Source of the DNA: Bacteroidota bacterium | Lineage (GTDB): Bacteria; Bacteroidota; Ignavibacteria; Kapaibacteriales; HRBIN21 | Assembly (NCBI GenBank): GCA_030550395.1 | Contig: JAUQPL010000005.1 | Span: 66,007 to 130,006 of the forward strand | Direction of reading: 5' to 3' | Length of the DNA stretch: 64,000 nt | The notes under the pieces: generated by a model | Told to the model about the DNA's origin: nothing | What the model saw: the letters and a program-made list of their open reading frames with translations, nothing else | The model's database searches: none | Part shown: positions 15,332 to 25,951 of the stretch, piece by piece | Layout of the letters: each line of letters begins with the position of its first letter | Position numbering within the stretch: the first letter of the stretch is position 1 | Position numbers and translations under genes: made by a program

Positions 15332-16173
15332 TGCATCCGGTGCTTATCCAAATTGGCCCCATCACTATCTACAGCTTCGGGGCAATGGTCGCCCTGGCAT
15401 TTTTGACGGCATACTGGATTTCCGTGGCAGAATTCCGACGTCGTGGACTTCCAAAGCCAAAGGATTTAGCCTCCTCGCTCCTATTCTGGGCATTCATCGG
15501 TGGATTGGCCGGAGCGAAACTATTCCACCTCTTGGAGCATCCGGAGGAATTCCTCGCCGATCCTCTCGGCGCAGTATTCAGCCCAGCGGGCTTGACCTTC
15601 CACGGCGGATTTATCGTCGCTGCAATCGCCTTCATCCTCGTCTTGCGACGGCGACGCATCCCCATCCGGCGTGTGGCCGATGCAATTGCTCCGGCACTAA
15701 TTCTGGCGTACGGCATCGGTCGCATCGGGTGCCACTTAGCAGGCGATGGCGACTACGGCATCCCTACCGATGTCCCCTGGGCAGTGACATACCCCAAAGG
15801 CACAGTTCCTACACTTGCCCGGCTAAATCCCGAACTCCGGCGCAAATACGAGGAGCTCTTCCCAGGTCGCCCCGTACCGGACGACATCCCGGTCCATCCG
15901 ACCCCGATTTACGAATTCCTTGCCTCTGTAGCCATCTTCGCCTTCCTCTGGCAGCTTCGCCGGAAAATACACCCCGAGGGGCGGCTCTTTGCCCTGTATC
16001 TTACTTTGGCGGGAATAGAACGCTTTTTGGTTGAGTTCATCCGCCTCAATCCAACTTACTGGGGGCTAAGTCAGGCGCAGTGGGTGTCGCTTGTGGCAAT
16101 TGGGGTTGGGGTATTTCTGTGGTTTCAACGCCAGCGGTCTAATACTTCCGCTCCACGGGCTGGTAGCGCGTGA
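15331..16173 (+). CDS. lgt: Prolipoprotein diacylglyceryl transferase
   Basis: Inner-membrane enzyme that attaches diacylglycerol from phosphatidylglycerol to the lipobox cysteine of lipoprotein precursors, before signal peptidase II acts. The 280-residue protein has about seven hydrophobic helices, the TFHGGF motif, the signature GRIGCHLAGDGDYG and a later ERFLVEFIR segment. Predicted clients in this window start at 2634, 45453 and 36649 (minus strand). Its last 35 nt overlap the convergent sdhA 3' end. Confidence 0.96.
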   Translation: MHPVLIQIGPITIYSFGAMVALAFLTAYWISVAEFRRRGLPKPKDLASSLLFWAFIGGLAGAKLFHLLEHPEEFLADPLGAVFSPAGLTFHGGFIVAAIAFILVLRRRRIPIRRVADAIAPALILAYGIGRIGCHLAGDGDYGIPTDVPWAVTYPKGTVPTLARLNPELRRKYEELFPGRPVPDDIPVHPTPIYEFLASVAIFAFLWQLRRKIHPEGRLFALYLTLAGIERFLVEFIRLNPTYWGLSQAQWVSLVAIGVGVFLWFQRQRSNTSAPRAGSA

Positions 16174-17911
16174 GGCGAACAGGCTTATAGAAGATGCGGG
16201 GTGGGGCACCCTCCTGTTGGCGGACAATCAGCGTGTGCTTGAGCCAGTTTTGGTCGTCGCGATGCGGGTAATCCTCCCGAGCATGGGCGCCACGAGTCTC
16301 CGTACGCTGGAGAGCACTGTACGTGATAGCTTCTGCCACATCCAGCAAATTTTCTAACTCCAGCGCTTCCACCAGCTCTGTGTTGAAAGAGCGCCCCGTA
16401 TCCTGCAGGCGAAGGCGCGCATACCGCTCACGCAGGTCCGCCAGGATGCTTGTCATCTGTCGCATTCCCTGCTCGGTGCGGAAGACTCCAACGTAGTCCA
16501 TCATTGCCTTTTGCAAAGTCTTACGCAATGGCGCTAAGCGTTCCCGCCCTTGACCCGAGCGGAGCTGCTCAATGCGGGAGCGGGAAAATTCCAGTACATC
16601 GTTTGGGAGCTCCTCCCACGTTGCACCGGAGCGAAGGTACTCCATGATAGACTTGCCCGCCCGGCGCCCGAAGACAATCAAATCCAGCAGCGAGTTGGTC
16701 CCTAACCGGTTAGCGCCATGGACCGAGACACATGCAACTTCCCCTGCGGCCCACATCCCGCGCAAAGGTGTATTGTGCTCATCCACAACAACGCGCCCAT
16801 CCACATCCGTCGGGATACCGCCCATGGCGTAGTGGACGGTCGGCTGTACTGGAATCCACTCCCGTTTCGGATCAACACCGAGGTACATCTGCGCAAACCC
16901 GGTAATTTCTGGGAGCTTTTCGCGCAGCACCTGCTCTGGCAGGTGTGTTAGATCAAGCCCCACGTAGAAGGTACCATCACGCGCCTCAATGCCACGTCCC
17001 TCCCGGATTTCCGTGATGATAGCACGGCTAACGAGGTCGCGCGGGGCTAAATCTTTGACCGTCGGAGCGTATCGCTCCATGAAAGGTTCTCCGTGCTTGT
17101 TCCGCAGGATACCTCCCTCTCCGCGAGCCGCCTCGGAGATAAGAACCCCGAGCTTCCACAGACCGGTCGGATGGAATTGCACAAACTCCATATCCTCCAG
17201 CGGAATCCCCCGTCGGTATACAACTGCCATACCGTCCCCCGTCCCCGCATGCGCATTGGACGTCACCTGATAGACCCGCCCATAGCCTCCCGTGGCAAAG
17301 AGAACCGCCTTCGCATGGAAGACATGGAGCTCACCCGAGCGGATATCCAATGCGACAACACCCCGGCAGGAACCATTGTGGACGATGACATCCGTGACAA
17401 AGAACTCCGAGTAAAAGCGTACGCTGTTTTTGAGCGCATTCTCATATAGCGTGTGCAGCATCGCATGACCAGTCCGGTCTGCCGAATAGCAGGCCCGGCG
17501 AACGGGGATGCGCCGGGAATTAGGATCGGAGGGATTTTCTGGCTTGGTATGACCTCCGAAGCGGCGTTGGGCAATCTTGCCATCGGAGCGACGGGAGAAA
17601 GGCATCCCCATGTGCTCAAGCTCAATGATAGCCCGAATCGCATCCTGACACATCAGCTCAATGGCGTCTTGGTCGCCTAAGAAGTCGGAGCCTTTGACCG
17701 TATCGTAAGCATGCCATTCCCACGAATCCTCCTCCTCATTGCCTAAGGCGGCGCACACCCCCCCTTGTGCTGCTCCCGTATGGGACCGGAGAGGATGTAC
17801 TTTGCTTAAGACCGCACAGGTATACGGCGGCGTAATTTCCACTGCCGCCCGTAATCCAGCTCCACCTGAACCGACAATGACAACATCAACCGTATGGACA
17901 TGAGCCTGCAT
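16139..17911 (-). CDS. sdhA: Succinate dehydrogenase/fumarate reductase flavoprotein subunit
   Basis: Subunit A of respiratory complex II; it oxidises succinate at a covalently bound FAD. Seen: the N-terminal dinucleotide motif VGSGGAGLRAA, the FAD-histidine segment RSHTGAAQGGVCAALGN, the catalytic region QFHPTGLWKLGVLISEAARG, HYAMGGIPTD and GANRLGTNSLLDL. At 590 residues it is complete. It is third in a minus-strand sdhC-sdhD-sdhA run, 30 nt after sdhD. The iron-sulfur subunit gene sdhB, normally beside it, is absent: the DNA downstream is lgt on the other strand. Confidence 0.97.
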   Translation of the reverse strand: MQAHVHTVDVVIVGSGGAGLRAAVEITPPYTCAVLSKVHPLRSHTGAAQGGVCAALGNEEEDSWEWHAYDTVKGSDFLGDQDAIELMCQDAIRAIIELEHMGMPFSRRSDGKIAQRRFGGHTKPENPSDPNSRRIPVRRACYSADRTGHAMLHTLYENALKNSVRFYSEFFVTDVIVHNGSCRGVVALDIRSGELHVFHAKAVLFATGGYGRVYQVTSNAHAGTGDGMAVVYRRGIPLEDMEFVQFHPTGLWKLGVLISEAARGEGGILRNKHGEPFMERYAPTVKDLAPRDLVSRAIITEIREGRGIEARDGTFYVGLDLTHLPEQVLREKLPEITGFAQMYLGVDPKREWIPVQPTVHYAMGGIPTDVDGRVVVDEHNTPLRGMWAAGEVACVSVHGANRLGTNSLLDLIVFGRRAGKSIMEYLRSGATWEELPNDVLEFSRSRIEQLRSGQGRERLAPLRKTLQKAMMDYVGVFRTEQGMRQMTSILADLRERYARLRLQDTGRSFNTELVEALELENLLDVAEAITYSALQRTETRGAHAREDYPHRDDQNWLKHTLIVRQQEGAPPRIFYKPVRLTRYQPVERKY

Positions 17912-17941
17912 GAGCGCCTCTATGTTGCTGTGTCTGACATA

Positions 17942-18307
17942 TCAGCGCACCTGCTTCCAGGTATGGACGCTTAAAACCGTGTCAAAGCCCAGATAAACGA
18001 AATAGAGAGCTGCCGCTATCACAAGCCCCATGACACTCCACAGGAGCGCCCGTGGCAGCTTGTAGTCACGCAGAATGTTGTACAGCCCCTGGACACCATG
18101 GTAAAACCCCAAAACGACAAACCCCAAGTACCAGAACTGAAAGAGGGGGTTGGTCAGACGCTCAACGGAGGATTGGAAACTATGCCCAGCTGCTTCCGTC
18201 CAGTGTACCGTTACATAGTGCCCGATAGTAAACACCACCAAAAGCAGCCCGCTGACGCGCTGCCAATACCAGGCATAGGCTGACCATTTAGAACGCCCGT
18301 TCTGCAT
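17942..18307 (-). CDS. sdhD: Succinate dehydrogenase membrane anchor subunit (SdhD-like)
   Basis: A 121-residue membrane protein with three hydrophobic helices. The first contains YWQRVSGLLLVVFTIGHYVT, matching the R/S plus His pattern of haem-binding complex II anchors; the others are FQFWYLGFVVLGFYHGVQG and LLWSVMGLVIAAALYFVYLG. It anchors SdhA/B and helps bind quinone and haem b. The ATG at 18307 has GGAGC upstream and starts 16 nt after the sdhC stop; a longer frame would overlap sdhC. The split two-subunit anchor differs from the single ~230-residue cytochrome b common in Bacteroidota. Confidence 0.85.
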   Translation of the reverse strand: MQNGRSKWSAYAWYWQRVSGLLLVVFTIGHYVTVHWTEAAGHSFQSSVERLTNPLFQFWYLGFVVLGFYHGVQGLYNILRDYKLPRALLWSVMGLVIAAALYFVYLGFDTVLSVHTWKQVR

Positions 18308-18323
18308 GGTTCCAGCTCCTCCG

Positions 18324-18743
18324 TTAGACGGCAAAGGGATCAAAGAAGATCAACACTCCCATCAGGACAGCAGCCACTATCCCCGCAGCATAGACAAGGC
18401 GCAGAAGCGCTTTCTGCCGATACGCACCACGAGCAGAAAAGTCCACAACGACAATGCGGATACCGTTGAGCGCATGGAAGAGCACCACAGCGAAAAGGAG
18501 CCATTCAGCAACCTTAAAGACCGGTGTCGTGAAGAGCTCCATCTCCGCTTGGAATACTGCCTCTCCCTTGACAAGGCTCCGAAGTGCCCAGATGTGAACG
18601 AAGAGATACCCCAAAAGCGCAATGCCCGTTATCCGATGCAAAATCCAGGCCACCGAACCGGCATGCCAGCGGTATCGGCGGAGGATGCTCCACCACGTGC
18701 GAAAGGGCGAGAAGTCCTGCATATACATCTGCTCCACACCCAT
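18324..18743 (-). CDS. sdhC: Succinate dehydrogenase cytochrome b subunit (SdhC-like)
   Basis: A 139-residue protein with three helices and the SdhC signature: SVAWILHRITGIALLGYLFVHIWAL, with the haem-ligand histidine, and FHALNGIRIVVVDF near the second helix. It forms the membrane domain of complex II with SdhD. The start could instead be the ATG at 18728, which has GGTGTGGAG upstream. The -7 element TAAGTTTG (18766-18773), with a TTG 20 nt further upstream, gives the best promoter match in the window and probably drives the sdhC-D-A operon. Confidence 0.9.
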   Translation of the reverse strand: MGVEQMYMQDFSPFRTWWSILRRYRWHAGSVAWILHRITGIALLGYLFVHIWALRSLVKGEAVFQAEMELFTTPVFKVAEWLLFAVVLFHALNGIRIVVVDFSARGAYRQKALLRLVYAAGIVAAVLMGVLIFFDPFAV

Positions 18744-18765
18744 CGCTGATGCTCCAGACCCGGTG

Positions 18766-18773
18766 CAAACTTA
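18766..18773 (-). promoter_or_regulatory. TTG-N20-TAAGTTTG promoter for sdhC-sdhD-sdhA
   Basis: The minus strand has TTG at 18796-18794, then 20 nt, then TAAGTTTG. This is the only site here with both elements at near-ideal spacing and an unambiguous gene downstream. Confidence 0.65.
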
Positions 18774-18839
18774 TGGCGCACTCACCTTTCCGCCAATGCA
18801 CACCGCTCACAGTGAATAAAGGAAAGCCTATCCCTCTCG

Positions 18840-18847
18840 TATCTTTG
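18840..18847 (+). promoter_or_regulatory. TAnnTTTG -7 element for the TonB-dependent receptor
   Basis: TATCTTTG ends 38 nt before the ATG at 18886. Confidence 0.5.
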
Positions 18848-18885
18848 CTCTCTGCAACAGGTCCCACCTATCCCCCATTGGCACA

Positions 18886-20994
18886 ATGTCTTTCAAGAAG
18901 CTGCTCGGGCTACTCACGGCATCGTTGATGGTCTATGCGCAACATACCCCCGATACCGGTGCAGTGTACACACTTCCCAGTGTCACCGTCAACGCCTGGC
19001 GGAGCACCCTGCCGGGTATTGCTCCGTGTGCGTGGACATACCGGACTGCCGAGACTTGGGAGTTTCGCCGTAGCTATGGTGTTGAAGAAGCACTGCAGCG
19101 GATACCAGGGGTTTTCACCCAAGACCGTTCCGGCAATGGCGACTTACGGATTGTAATCCGTGGTTTCGGCTCCCGAGGAGCTGGAGACCGCTCCAACAAC
19201 GGAACAACCCGTGGGGTCCGCATTCTGTTGGATGGCGTTCCAGTGACGGAGCCCGATGGACGCACGGCATTGGACCTCCTTGAGCTTTCTGCCCTCCGAG
19301 AACTTGAACTCCTGCGCTCCAACAGCACATTCCTATGGGGTAATGCCAGCGGTGGACTCCTCTTCTTCCGCACCTTCCCTGCCATGACAAACCTTCCCCT
19401 CACTTTCTCCCTGACCGCAGGGCAATTTGGCTTCCGCCGCGCTACAGCCCTGCTCGCTTCGGCATCTAATACAGGAAGCCTTGGGCTTGCCCTCTCACAC
19501 AGCCTGACCCAAGGGTGGCGTCGCAATGCTGAAGGGCAACGGTGGTGGGCAACGGTAGCGCTCTCCTCGCAGTTGAGTCCCCGCACAGCCGTGGAGATAG
19601 GCGCTACGTTCACCTCTAACTTCTTCAGGATCCCTGGTCCGCTGGATTGGGATACCTTCCTCCACTCACCCGATGCAGCAAACCCAACCTACGAACAGCA
19701 ACGCGCCCGCCGCGAGAACCGCATCGGGAACTTCCGCCTCATGCTCTCATCCTTCCTCACCGAAGCACAGCAGATTCAGACAACCTTGTTCGTGCAACCC
19801 AAGTTCCTGGTTCGCTCCGAGCGCGGGACCTATCGCGAGTTTTCTCGCGTCCACCTCGGAGGTAGCGCCCTTTACCAGCACCGGCTGTCCTTTGGGAGCA
19901 AAACCACCACTGATGTTACCATCGGCAGTGATGCTGCCCTGCAAGACGGACCAGCGATATTCTATCGCCTGGCAGCCGACGGAGGACGCGACAGCGTCAT
20001 CCGTCAAAACAAACGAGAAGCTGCCCTAAATGCCGGAACGTTCATCCGCATACAACTCAGCTTTAGCACTGGATGGGATTTCTGGACAGGGCTCCGTGGC
20101 GAATGGCTGTCCTATCGGCTCATTGATGCCCTTGCACCTTCCCTCTCTGACCGGAAGACCTTCCATGCTCTATTGCCTAGCCTTGGACTCAGCTACCGAC
20201 TTTCCCACTCCCACTACCTCTATGCCCACGCCAGCTCGGGCTGGGAAGTGCCAGCATATAACGAGGTTGACCCACCGCCGACGGAAACCGGTCATGGGAT
20301 AAATCCGACTCTGAAGCCAATGACTTCTTGGACCCTAGAGGTAGGGGGTCGCCATGACTTGACTTTTCCCCCATCGGCATTGCTCAGCCGGCTACATGCC
20401 GAGATAGCACTTTACTGGATTGATAGCCGCAACGAGTTGGTTCCCTATGGTAGCGGGCGGTTCTATTTGAACGCCGCCCGTAGTGAGCGCACGGGCATTG
20501 AATTCCAAGTCAATGCCGTCTCCCCGTCGGGATTGGCAATCCAGGCCATGGCAACGCTCAGCCGCATGCACTACCGCTCGTACACCGTGGACTCCTCCTA
20601 TCTTGGCAGATCCGGCCGAGCTGATTTCAGTGGTAACGCCATTGCGGGTGTTCCCCCGGTCCACGCAGCTATGGAGCTGACCTACACTCCAAGGGGGCTC
20701 CCTGTAACAGCGGGCCTCGAGTTCGTCTACGTAGGACCCTCGTACGCCGACGACGCCAATACGGTGGCTGTCCCCGACTATGCCCTCTGGCACGCCAGTC
20801 TCCGACTGGCAGAACCGATACGCTTTGCCGGTTTTGCCTTCGTTCCATGGGTAGAACTTCGGAATCTGGCAAATCGGCGCTATGTCGGCTCCGTCTACGT
20901 CAATCCAGACCGCGATATCCAAGGACGCGCTCTCTTTGCCGAACCGGGAATGCCTCGTGCTTTGAGCGCAGGGCTCCAACTCCGTCGCCAATAA
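18886..20994 (+). CDS. TonB-dependent outer-membrane receptor (FecA-like)
   Basis: A 702-residue receptor that imports ligands such as iron-siderophore complexes across the outer membrane, using energy from TonB. A signal peptide ends near VYAQ, and the TonB-box area is around TLPSVTVNAW. The plug domain spans about residues 50-155 (VEEALQRIPGVFTQD, IVIRGFGSRG, RGVRILLDGVPVTEPDG, LLRSNSTFLWGNASGGLLFF). The rest is a barrel that includes the late NPDRDIQGRALFAEPGMPR segment common in siderophore receptors. It lacks the usual final aromatic residue, ending LQLRRQ. The nearest genes give no clue to substrate. Confidence 0.93.
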   Translation: MSFKKLLGLLTASLMVYAQHTPDTGAVYTLPSVTVNAWRSTLPGIAPCAWTYRTAETWEFRRSYGVEEALQRIPGVFTQDRSGNGDLRIVIRGFGSRGAGDRSNNGTTRGVRILLDGVPVTEPDGRTALDLLELSALRELELLRSNSTFLWGNASGGLLFFRTFPAMTNLPLTFSLTAGQFGFRRATALLASASNTGSLGLALSHSLTQGWRRNAEGQRWWATVALSSQLSPRTAVEIGATFTSNFFRIPGPLDWDTFLHSPDAANPTYEQQRARRENRIGNFRLMLSSFLTEAQQIQTTLFVQPKFLVRSERGTYREFSRVHLGGSALYQHRLSFGSKTTTDVTIGSDAALQDGPAIFYRLAADGGRDSVIRQNKREAALNAGTFIRIQLSFSTGWDFWTGLRGEWLSYRLIDALAPSLSDRKTFHALLPSLGLSYRLSHSHYLYAHASSGWEVPAYNEVDPPPTETGHGINPTLKPMTSWTLEVGGRHDLTFPPSALLSRLHAEIALYWIDSRNELVPYGSGRFYLNAARSERTGIEFQVNAVSPSGLAIQAMATLSRMHYRSYTVDSSYLGRSGRADFSGNAIAGVPPVHAAMELTYTPRGLPVTAGLEFVYVGPSYADDANTVAVPDYALWHASLRLAEPIRFAGFAFVPWVELRNLANRRYVGSVYVNPDRDIQGRALFAEPGMPRALSAGLQLRRQ

Positions 20995-21053
20995 CCCACC
21001 TTCCCCGCCAATGATGAAGTTGCCGCACGAGCAATATGGCAGAGGATATCCCT

Positions 21054-22379
21054 TTATGCCCGCAACGAATACGGCACGTTCTTGCGCCGGAAAAGGAAGG
21101 AAATCGGCACTCCCTCAAAGTCAAAATGCTCCCGTATGACCTTCTCCAAGAAGCGCTTGTAGGAATCGGGAATGAGATCCGGATGGTTGCAGAAGAAGAC
21201 GAAAACCGGGGGCTCTGTGCGAACCTGAGTGACATAGTTGATGCGGATTTCCTTGCCCTGGACAGCCGGTGGAGGAGTACGCTCAATGACCGGTAGCAAA
21301 GCACGGTTCAACTGTGCTGTGGGCACCCGGTATTGGCGGCGCTCGCGAATACGCTTTGCCACTTCCAGAATATTCGCAATCCGCTGCCGAGTCCGTGCGG
21401 AAACAAAGAGGACCGGGATATATGGAAAGGCGGGCAGCTCTTCTCGGACTCGTTGGAGATACCAGTCTGCCGTGGTAGCATCTTTCTCCACCAGGTCCCA
21501 CTTGTTGAAGACCAGCATGATGCCCTTCCGGGCTTCCACCACATCGGCAACGATGTGCTTATCATGATCCCGCAGTCCTTCGTACGCATCTACCACAACG
21601 GCAGCGACGTCGCACCGCTGGATTGCCCGGAGAGTGCGCACAACGCTATAGAGCTCAATATTTTCCCGAATATGGCTGCGCCGCCGTAGACCAGCCGTAT
21701 CAATGAGCAGGTATTCTTCACCGTAGTAGCGGACAACCGTATCGACGGCATCGCGAGTTGTCCCAGGAATTGGAGTCACAATAACCTGGGGTCTCCCGAT
21801 GAGAGCGTTCACGATGCTGGATTTTCCTACATTCGGGCGCCCAACGATTGCCAATTTCAAGCGCAAGTCAGGCTCTACTGGCGGGACCTCGGGGAAGTGT
21901 GCTATAAGGGCGTCCAGCAATTCCCCAAGGCCGCGGCCACTTGCGGCCGCAATCGGATAAGGAGTTCCTAGACCGAGGGCATAGAACTCTGCGGCTGCCG
22001 TATCCCACTCAGCAGTATCGCATTTGTTAACAACCACAAACACCGGTTTGCATGCTGCTCGGAGCAACGCCGCTAGCTCCGTATCTATTGGCGTAATTCC
22101 CTCTCGCCCATCCACGACGAAGAGAATAGCGTCGGCTTCTTCGATAGCTAAGGCAGTCTGCTCCCGGACAGCGCGGGCAAGAAGATCATCGCTTTCCGGA
22201 ACCCATCCTCCAGTGTCAATAACGGTAAAGTGCCTCCCTGCCCACTCAGCATGGCCGTAGAGCCGATCGCGCGTCACCCCAGGGGTCGCCTCTACAATGG
22301 CGCGGCGTTCACGGATGAGGCGGTTAAAGAGCGTAGACTTCCCCACGTTAGGACGCCCAACGATGGCAACCAAGCTCAT
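21054..22379 (-). CDS. der: Ribosome-assembly GTPase Der (EngA)
   Basis: A 441-residue tandem GTPase needed for 50S subunit maturation. Two G domains each show the full motif set: GRPNVGKST and DTGG in the first, [14 protein letters not shown] and NKWD in the second. The C-terminal KH-like domain ends in [13 protein letters not shown]. Its ATG overlaps the stop of the MoxR ATPase gene (ATGA), so the two are probably co-translated. Confidence 0.98.
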   Translation of the reverse strand: MSLVAIVGRPNVGKSTLFNRLIRERRAIVEATPGVTRDRLYGHAEWAGRHFTVIDTGGWVPESDDLLARAVREQTALAIEEADAILFVVDGREGITPIDTELAALLRAACKPVFVVVNKCDTAEWDTAAAEFYALGLGTPYPIAAASGRGLGELLDALIAHFPEVPPVEPDLRLKLAIVGRPNVGKSSIVNALIGRPQVIVTPIPGTTRDAVDTVVRYYGEEYLLIDTAGLRRRSHIRENIELYSVVRTLRAIQRCDVAAVVVDAYEGLRDHDKHIVADVVEARKGIMLVFNKWDLVEKDATTADWYLQRVREELPAFPYIPVLFVSARTRQRIANILEVAKRIRERRQYRVPTAQLNRALLPVIERTPPPAVQGKEIRINYVTQVRTEPPVFVFFCNHPDLIPDSYKRFLEKVIREHFDFEGVPISFLFRRKNVPYSLRA

Positions 22380-23359
22380 TCCACCGTTTCTAACAAGCGT
22401 CCGACTAACATGACGGGGGTCACATTATCGGCCTCGGCTGCAAAGTTGAGCACCATCCGGTGCCGAAGTACCGGAAGGGCAACCGCCCGGACATCCTCTG
22501 TAGAAGGGGTGTAGCGTCCGTAGAGAGCTGCCCGTGCCTTGGCTCCCAAGATGAGATACTGCGAAGCTCGCGGACCAGCCCCATAGCGGAGATACTCCCG
22601 TACGATTGGAAGTACTCCGTTCTGTGGACGTGTTGCCCTCACCAACCGGACAGCATATTCCACCACATGGTCTGCAACGGGAATGCGGCGAATGAGATGC
22701 TGGTACTCCACGATCTCCGCTGCCATCAACACCGGCTCTACTTCCGGCTCAATGTCCACCGTCGTTCGCTGGACGATCTCGACCTCCTCCTCAAAGCTGG
22801 GGTAATCAATCCACAAATTGAACATGAAGCGGTCCAACTGTGCCTCCGGAAGCGGATATGTCCCCTCTTGCTCAATGGGGTTCTGAGTCGCCAATACAAA
22901 GAAAGGCTCCTCCAAGCGATAGGTTACCCCCGCTGCCGTAACGCTGTACTCCTGCATGGCTTCCAGAAGTGCCGACTGTGTTTTGGGAGGAGTGCGGTTG
23001 ATCTCGTCTGCTAGCACAATATTGGCAAAGATTGGTCCTCGGACAAAGCGAAAGCGCTTCTCCCCTGTGGCTAAATTCTCCTCCAGCACCTCCGTGCCGA
23101 TAATATCGCTGGGCATAAGGTCAGGCGTAAACTGAATTCGGCTAAACTTGAGTGCCAATGCCCGCGCCAGCGTACGGATGAGCAAGGTCTTGGCAAGCCC
23201 TGGAACCCCGATGATAAGGCAGTGCCCACGGGCAAAGAGCGCAACGAGGAGCTGCTCGATAATGGCTTGCTGCCCGACGATAACCCGTGCAATCTGCTCC
23301 CGAACCCTTACAATTGCCTCAGCAAACTGCTCTAAGCGTTCAATATCACTGCTTGTCAT
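22376..23359 (-). CDS. MoxR-family AAA+ ATPase
   Basis: A 327-residue AAA+ ATPase: Walker A-like [10 protein letters not shown], Walker B and following [22 protein letters not shown], sensor 1 [23 protein letters not shown], and a C-terminal lid with [14 protein letters not shown]. MoxR proteins act as chaperones that mature partner proteins, often with VWA-domain (CoxE/DUF58) genes beside them; none is visible here. The ATG at 23359 was preferred to an in-frame GTG at 23407. The gene overlaps der by 4 nt. Confidence 0.93.
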   Translation of the reverse strand: MTSSDIERLEQFAEAIVRVREQIARVIVGQQAIIEQLLVALFARGHCLIIGVPGLAKTLLIRTLARALALKFSRIQFTPDLMPSDIIGTEVLEENLATGEKRFRFVRGPIFANIVLADEINRTPPKTQSALLEAMQEYSVTAAGVTYRLEEPFFVLATQNPIEQEGTYPLPEAQLDRFMFNLWIDYPSFEEEVEIVQRTTVDIEPEVEPVLMAAEIVEYQHLIRRIPVADHVVEYAVRLVRATRPQNGVLPIVREYLRYGAGPRASQYLILGAKARAALYGRYTPSTEDVRAVALPVLRHRMVLNFAAEADNVTPVMLVGRLLETVE

Positions 23360-23485
23360 CTTTCCCGGAATCCTAAACCTAACACCACACAAAGACGCCA
23401 AATGCACAGGGAAATTGGCTAAAAATTCCTTCTCACCCGAATCCTCTCAGGAGCTTGTCTCGCTCTACCCCTGGGTGGACTTCCC

Positions 23486-23493
23486 TAATTTTG
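23486..23493 (+). promoter_or_regulatory. TAnnTTTG -7 element for lpd
   Basis: TAATTTTG ends 39 nt before the lpd ATG. This supports the ATG at 23533 over upstream in-frame starts. Confidence 0.55.
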
Positions 23494-23532
23494 CTTTTGT
23501 CCCGAGGTTCCATTAGCACATACCGAGTCTTG

Positions 23533-24936
23533 ATGAACCAACACCGCTGTGACGTTGTCGTCATTGGCGCAGGGCCAGGTGGCTACGTTGCTGCTATTCG
23601 AGCCGCACAGCTCAAACTGCGCACTATCTGTGTAGAACGCGATCGCTTAGGAGGTATCTGCCTCAACTGGGGCTGCATTCCTACGAAAGCCCTTTTACGG
23701 AACGCCGAGTACATGCACTTTTTGAAGCGGGCATCTGAGTTTGGATTTGAAATCGGCAATCTTCGCATCCATTTTCCCCGCATCATTGAGCGGAGCCGGC
23801 AGGTTGCGGAACGCATGTCTAACGGGATCGCATATCTCTTCCGCAAGTACGGTGTGCAGCACATCCGCGGTACAGCTGCCATTGCTGATATTGGGGTCGT
23901 GGAAGTCCGAGATGAAGAGGGGACATTGACCGACCGCATTGAATGCCAACACATCGTTATCGCTACAGGCGCACGTCCACGGATACTACCGGGTATTGAG
24001 GTAGACCGGGAGCGCATCCTCACCAGTACAGAGGCCATGCTTCTGCCCGAACCGCCAGAGTCGCTCATTATCATTGGCGCCGGTGCCATTGGGGTAGAGT
24101 TTGCCTATTTCTACAATGCCTTCGGTACCGCTGTGACCTTGGTTGAAATGATGCCTCGTATCGTGCCTAACGAGGACGAAGAAATCTCCCGAGAGCTGGA
24201 GCGCCATTTCAAGAAGGAGGGCATCCAAATTCTCACCTCCACTAAAGTGCTCTCGGCAAAGCGGAAAGGGAAAGGCGTCGTCGTCACCGTTGAGAAGGCC
24301 GATAAGACTCAACAGACCCTTACCGCTACCATGGCGCTGAACGCCATTGGCGTTCAAGGAAACGTAGAAAATCTCGGTCTGGAGCGCTTGGGGGTACATG
24401 TGGAGCGAAGCTTCATCAAAGTGGACCCCCACCTCCGCACGAATGTACCCGGTATCTATGCAATTGGAGACGTCGCCGGTCCCCCTTGGTTAGCCCATAA
24501 AGCCTCAGCAGAGGGGATCGTCTGTGTTGAAGCCATTGCGGGACATACGCCGCAGCCAGTAAATTATGCCAATATCCCAGCTTGTACTTACTGCCAACCT
24601 CAGATTGCCAGCATTGGCATGACGGAGCAGCAAGCTCGCGAAGCAGGTTACGAGCTGAAGATCGGTAAGTTCCCCTTCTCCGCCAGTGGCAAGGCATGGG
24701 GGATTGGAGAGGCTCGGGGCTTTGTCAAGCTCATCTTTGATGCCCGCTATGGCGAACTCCTCGGTGCCCACATGATTGGACCCGAGGTGACTGAATTGAT
24801 CGGCGAGCTCGGCCTTGCCCGAAACTTAGAAGCAACGGCGCGGACTCTCTTCCGCACCGTCCACGCCCACCCAACGCTGAGCGAAGCGATCATGGAAGCA
24901 GCAGCGGTCGCCTACAACGAAGCCGTTAACTTCTGA
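23533..24936 (+). CDS. lpd: Dihydrolipoyl dehydrogenase
   Basis: A 467-residue flavoenzyme (E3) that reoxidises lipoamide in 2-oxoacid dehydrogenase complexes and the glycine cleavage system. The FAD motif GAGPGGY is at residues 12-18 and the redox pair Cys43/Cys48 lies in GGICLNWGC. NAD-binding IIGAGAIGVEFA and the second FAD motif GIYAIGDV follow. The C-terminal dimerisation segment HAHPTLSEAIMEA supplies the catalytic His-Glu pair. No E1 or E2 gene is adjacent, so it may serve several complexes. Confidence 0.97.
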   Translation: MNQHRCDVVVIGAGPGGYVAAIRAAQLKLRTICVERDRLGGICLNWGCIPTKALLRNAEYMHFLKRASEFGFEIGNLRIHFPRIIERSRQVAERMSNGIAYLFRKYGVQHIRGTAAIADIGVVEVRDEEGTLTDRIECQHIVIATGARPRILPGIEVDRERILTSTEAMLLPEPPESLIIIGAGAIGVEFAYFYNAFGTAVTLVEMMPRIVPNEDEEISRELERHFKKEGIQILTSTKVLSAKRKGKGVVVTVEKADKTQQTLTATMALNAIGVQGNVENLGLERLGVHVERSFIKVDPHLRTNVPGIYAIGDVAGPPWLAHKASAEGIVCVEAIAGHTPQPVNYANIPACTYCQPQIASIGMTEQQAREAGYELKIGKFPFSASGKAWGIGEARGFVKLIFDARYGELLGAHMIGPEVTELIGELGLARNLEATARTLFRTVHAHPTLSEAIMEAAAVAYNEAVNF

Positions 24937-24965
24937 AGCGTGGTACCACAGCGTGAGGGCGTCTC

Positions 24966-25949
<984 letters not shown>

Positions 25950-25951
25950 GA

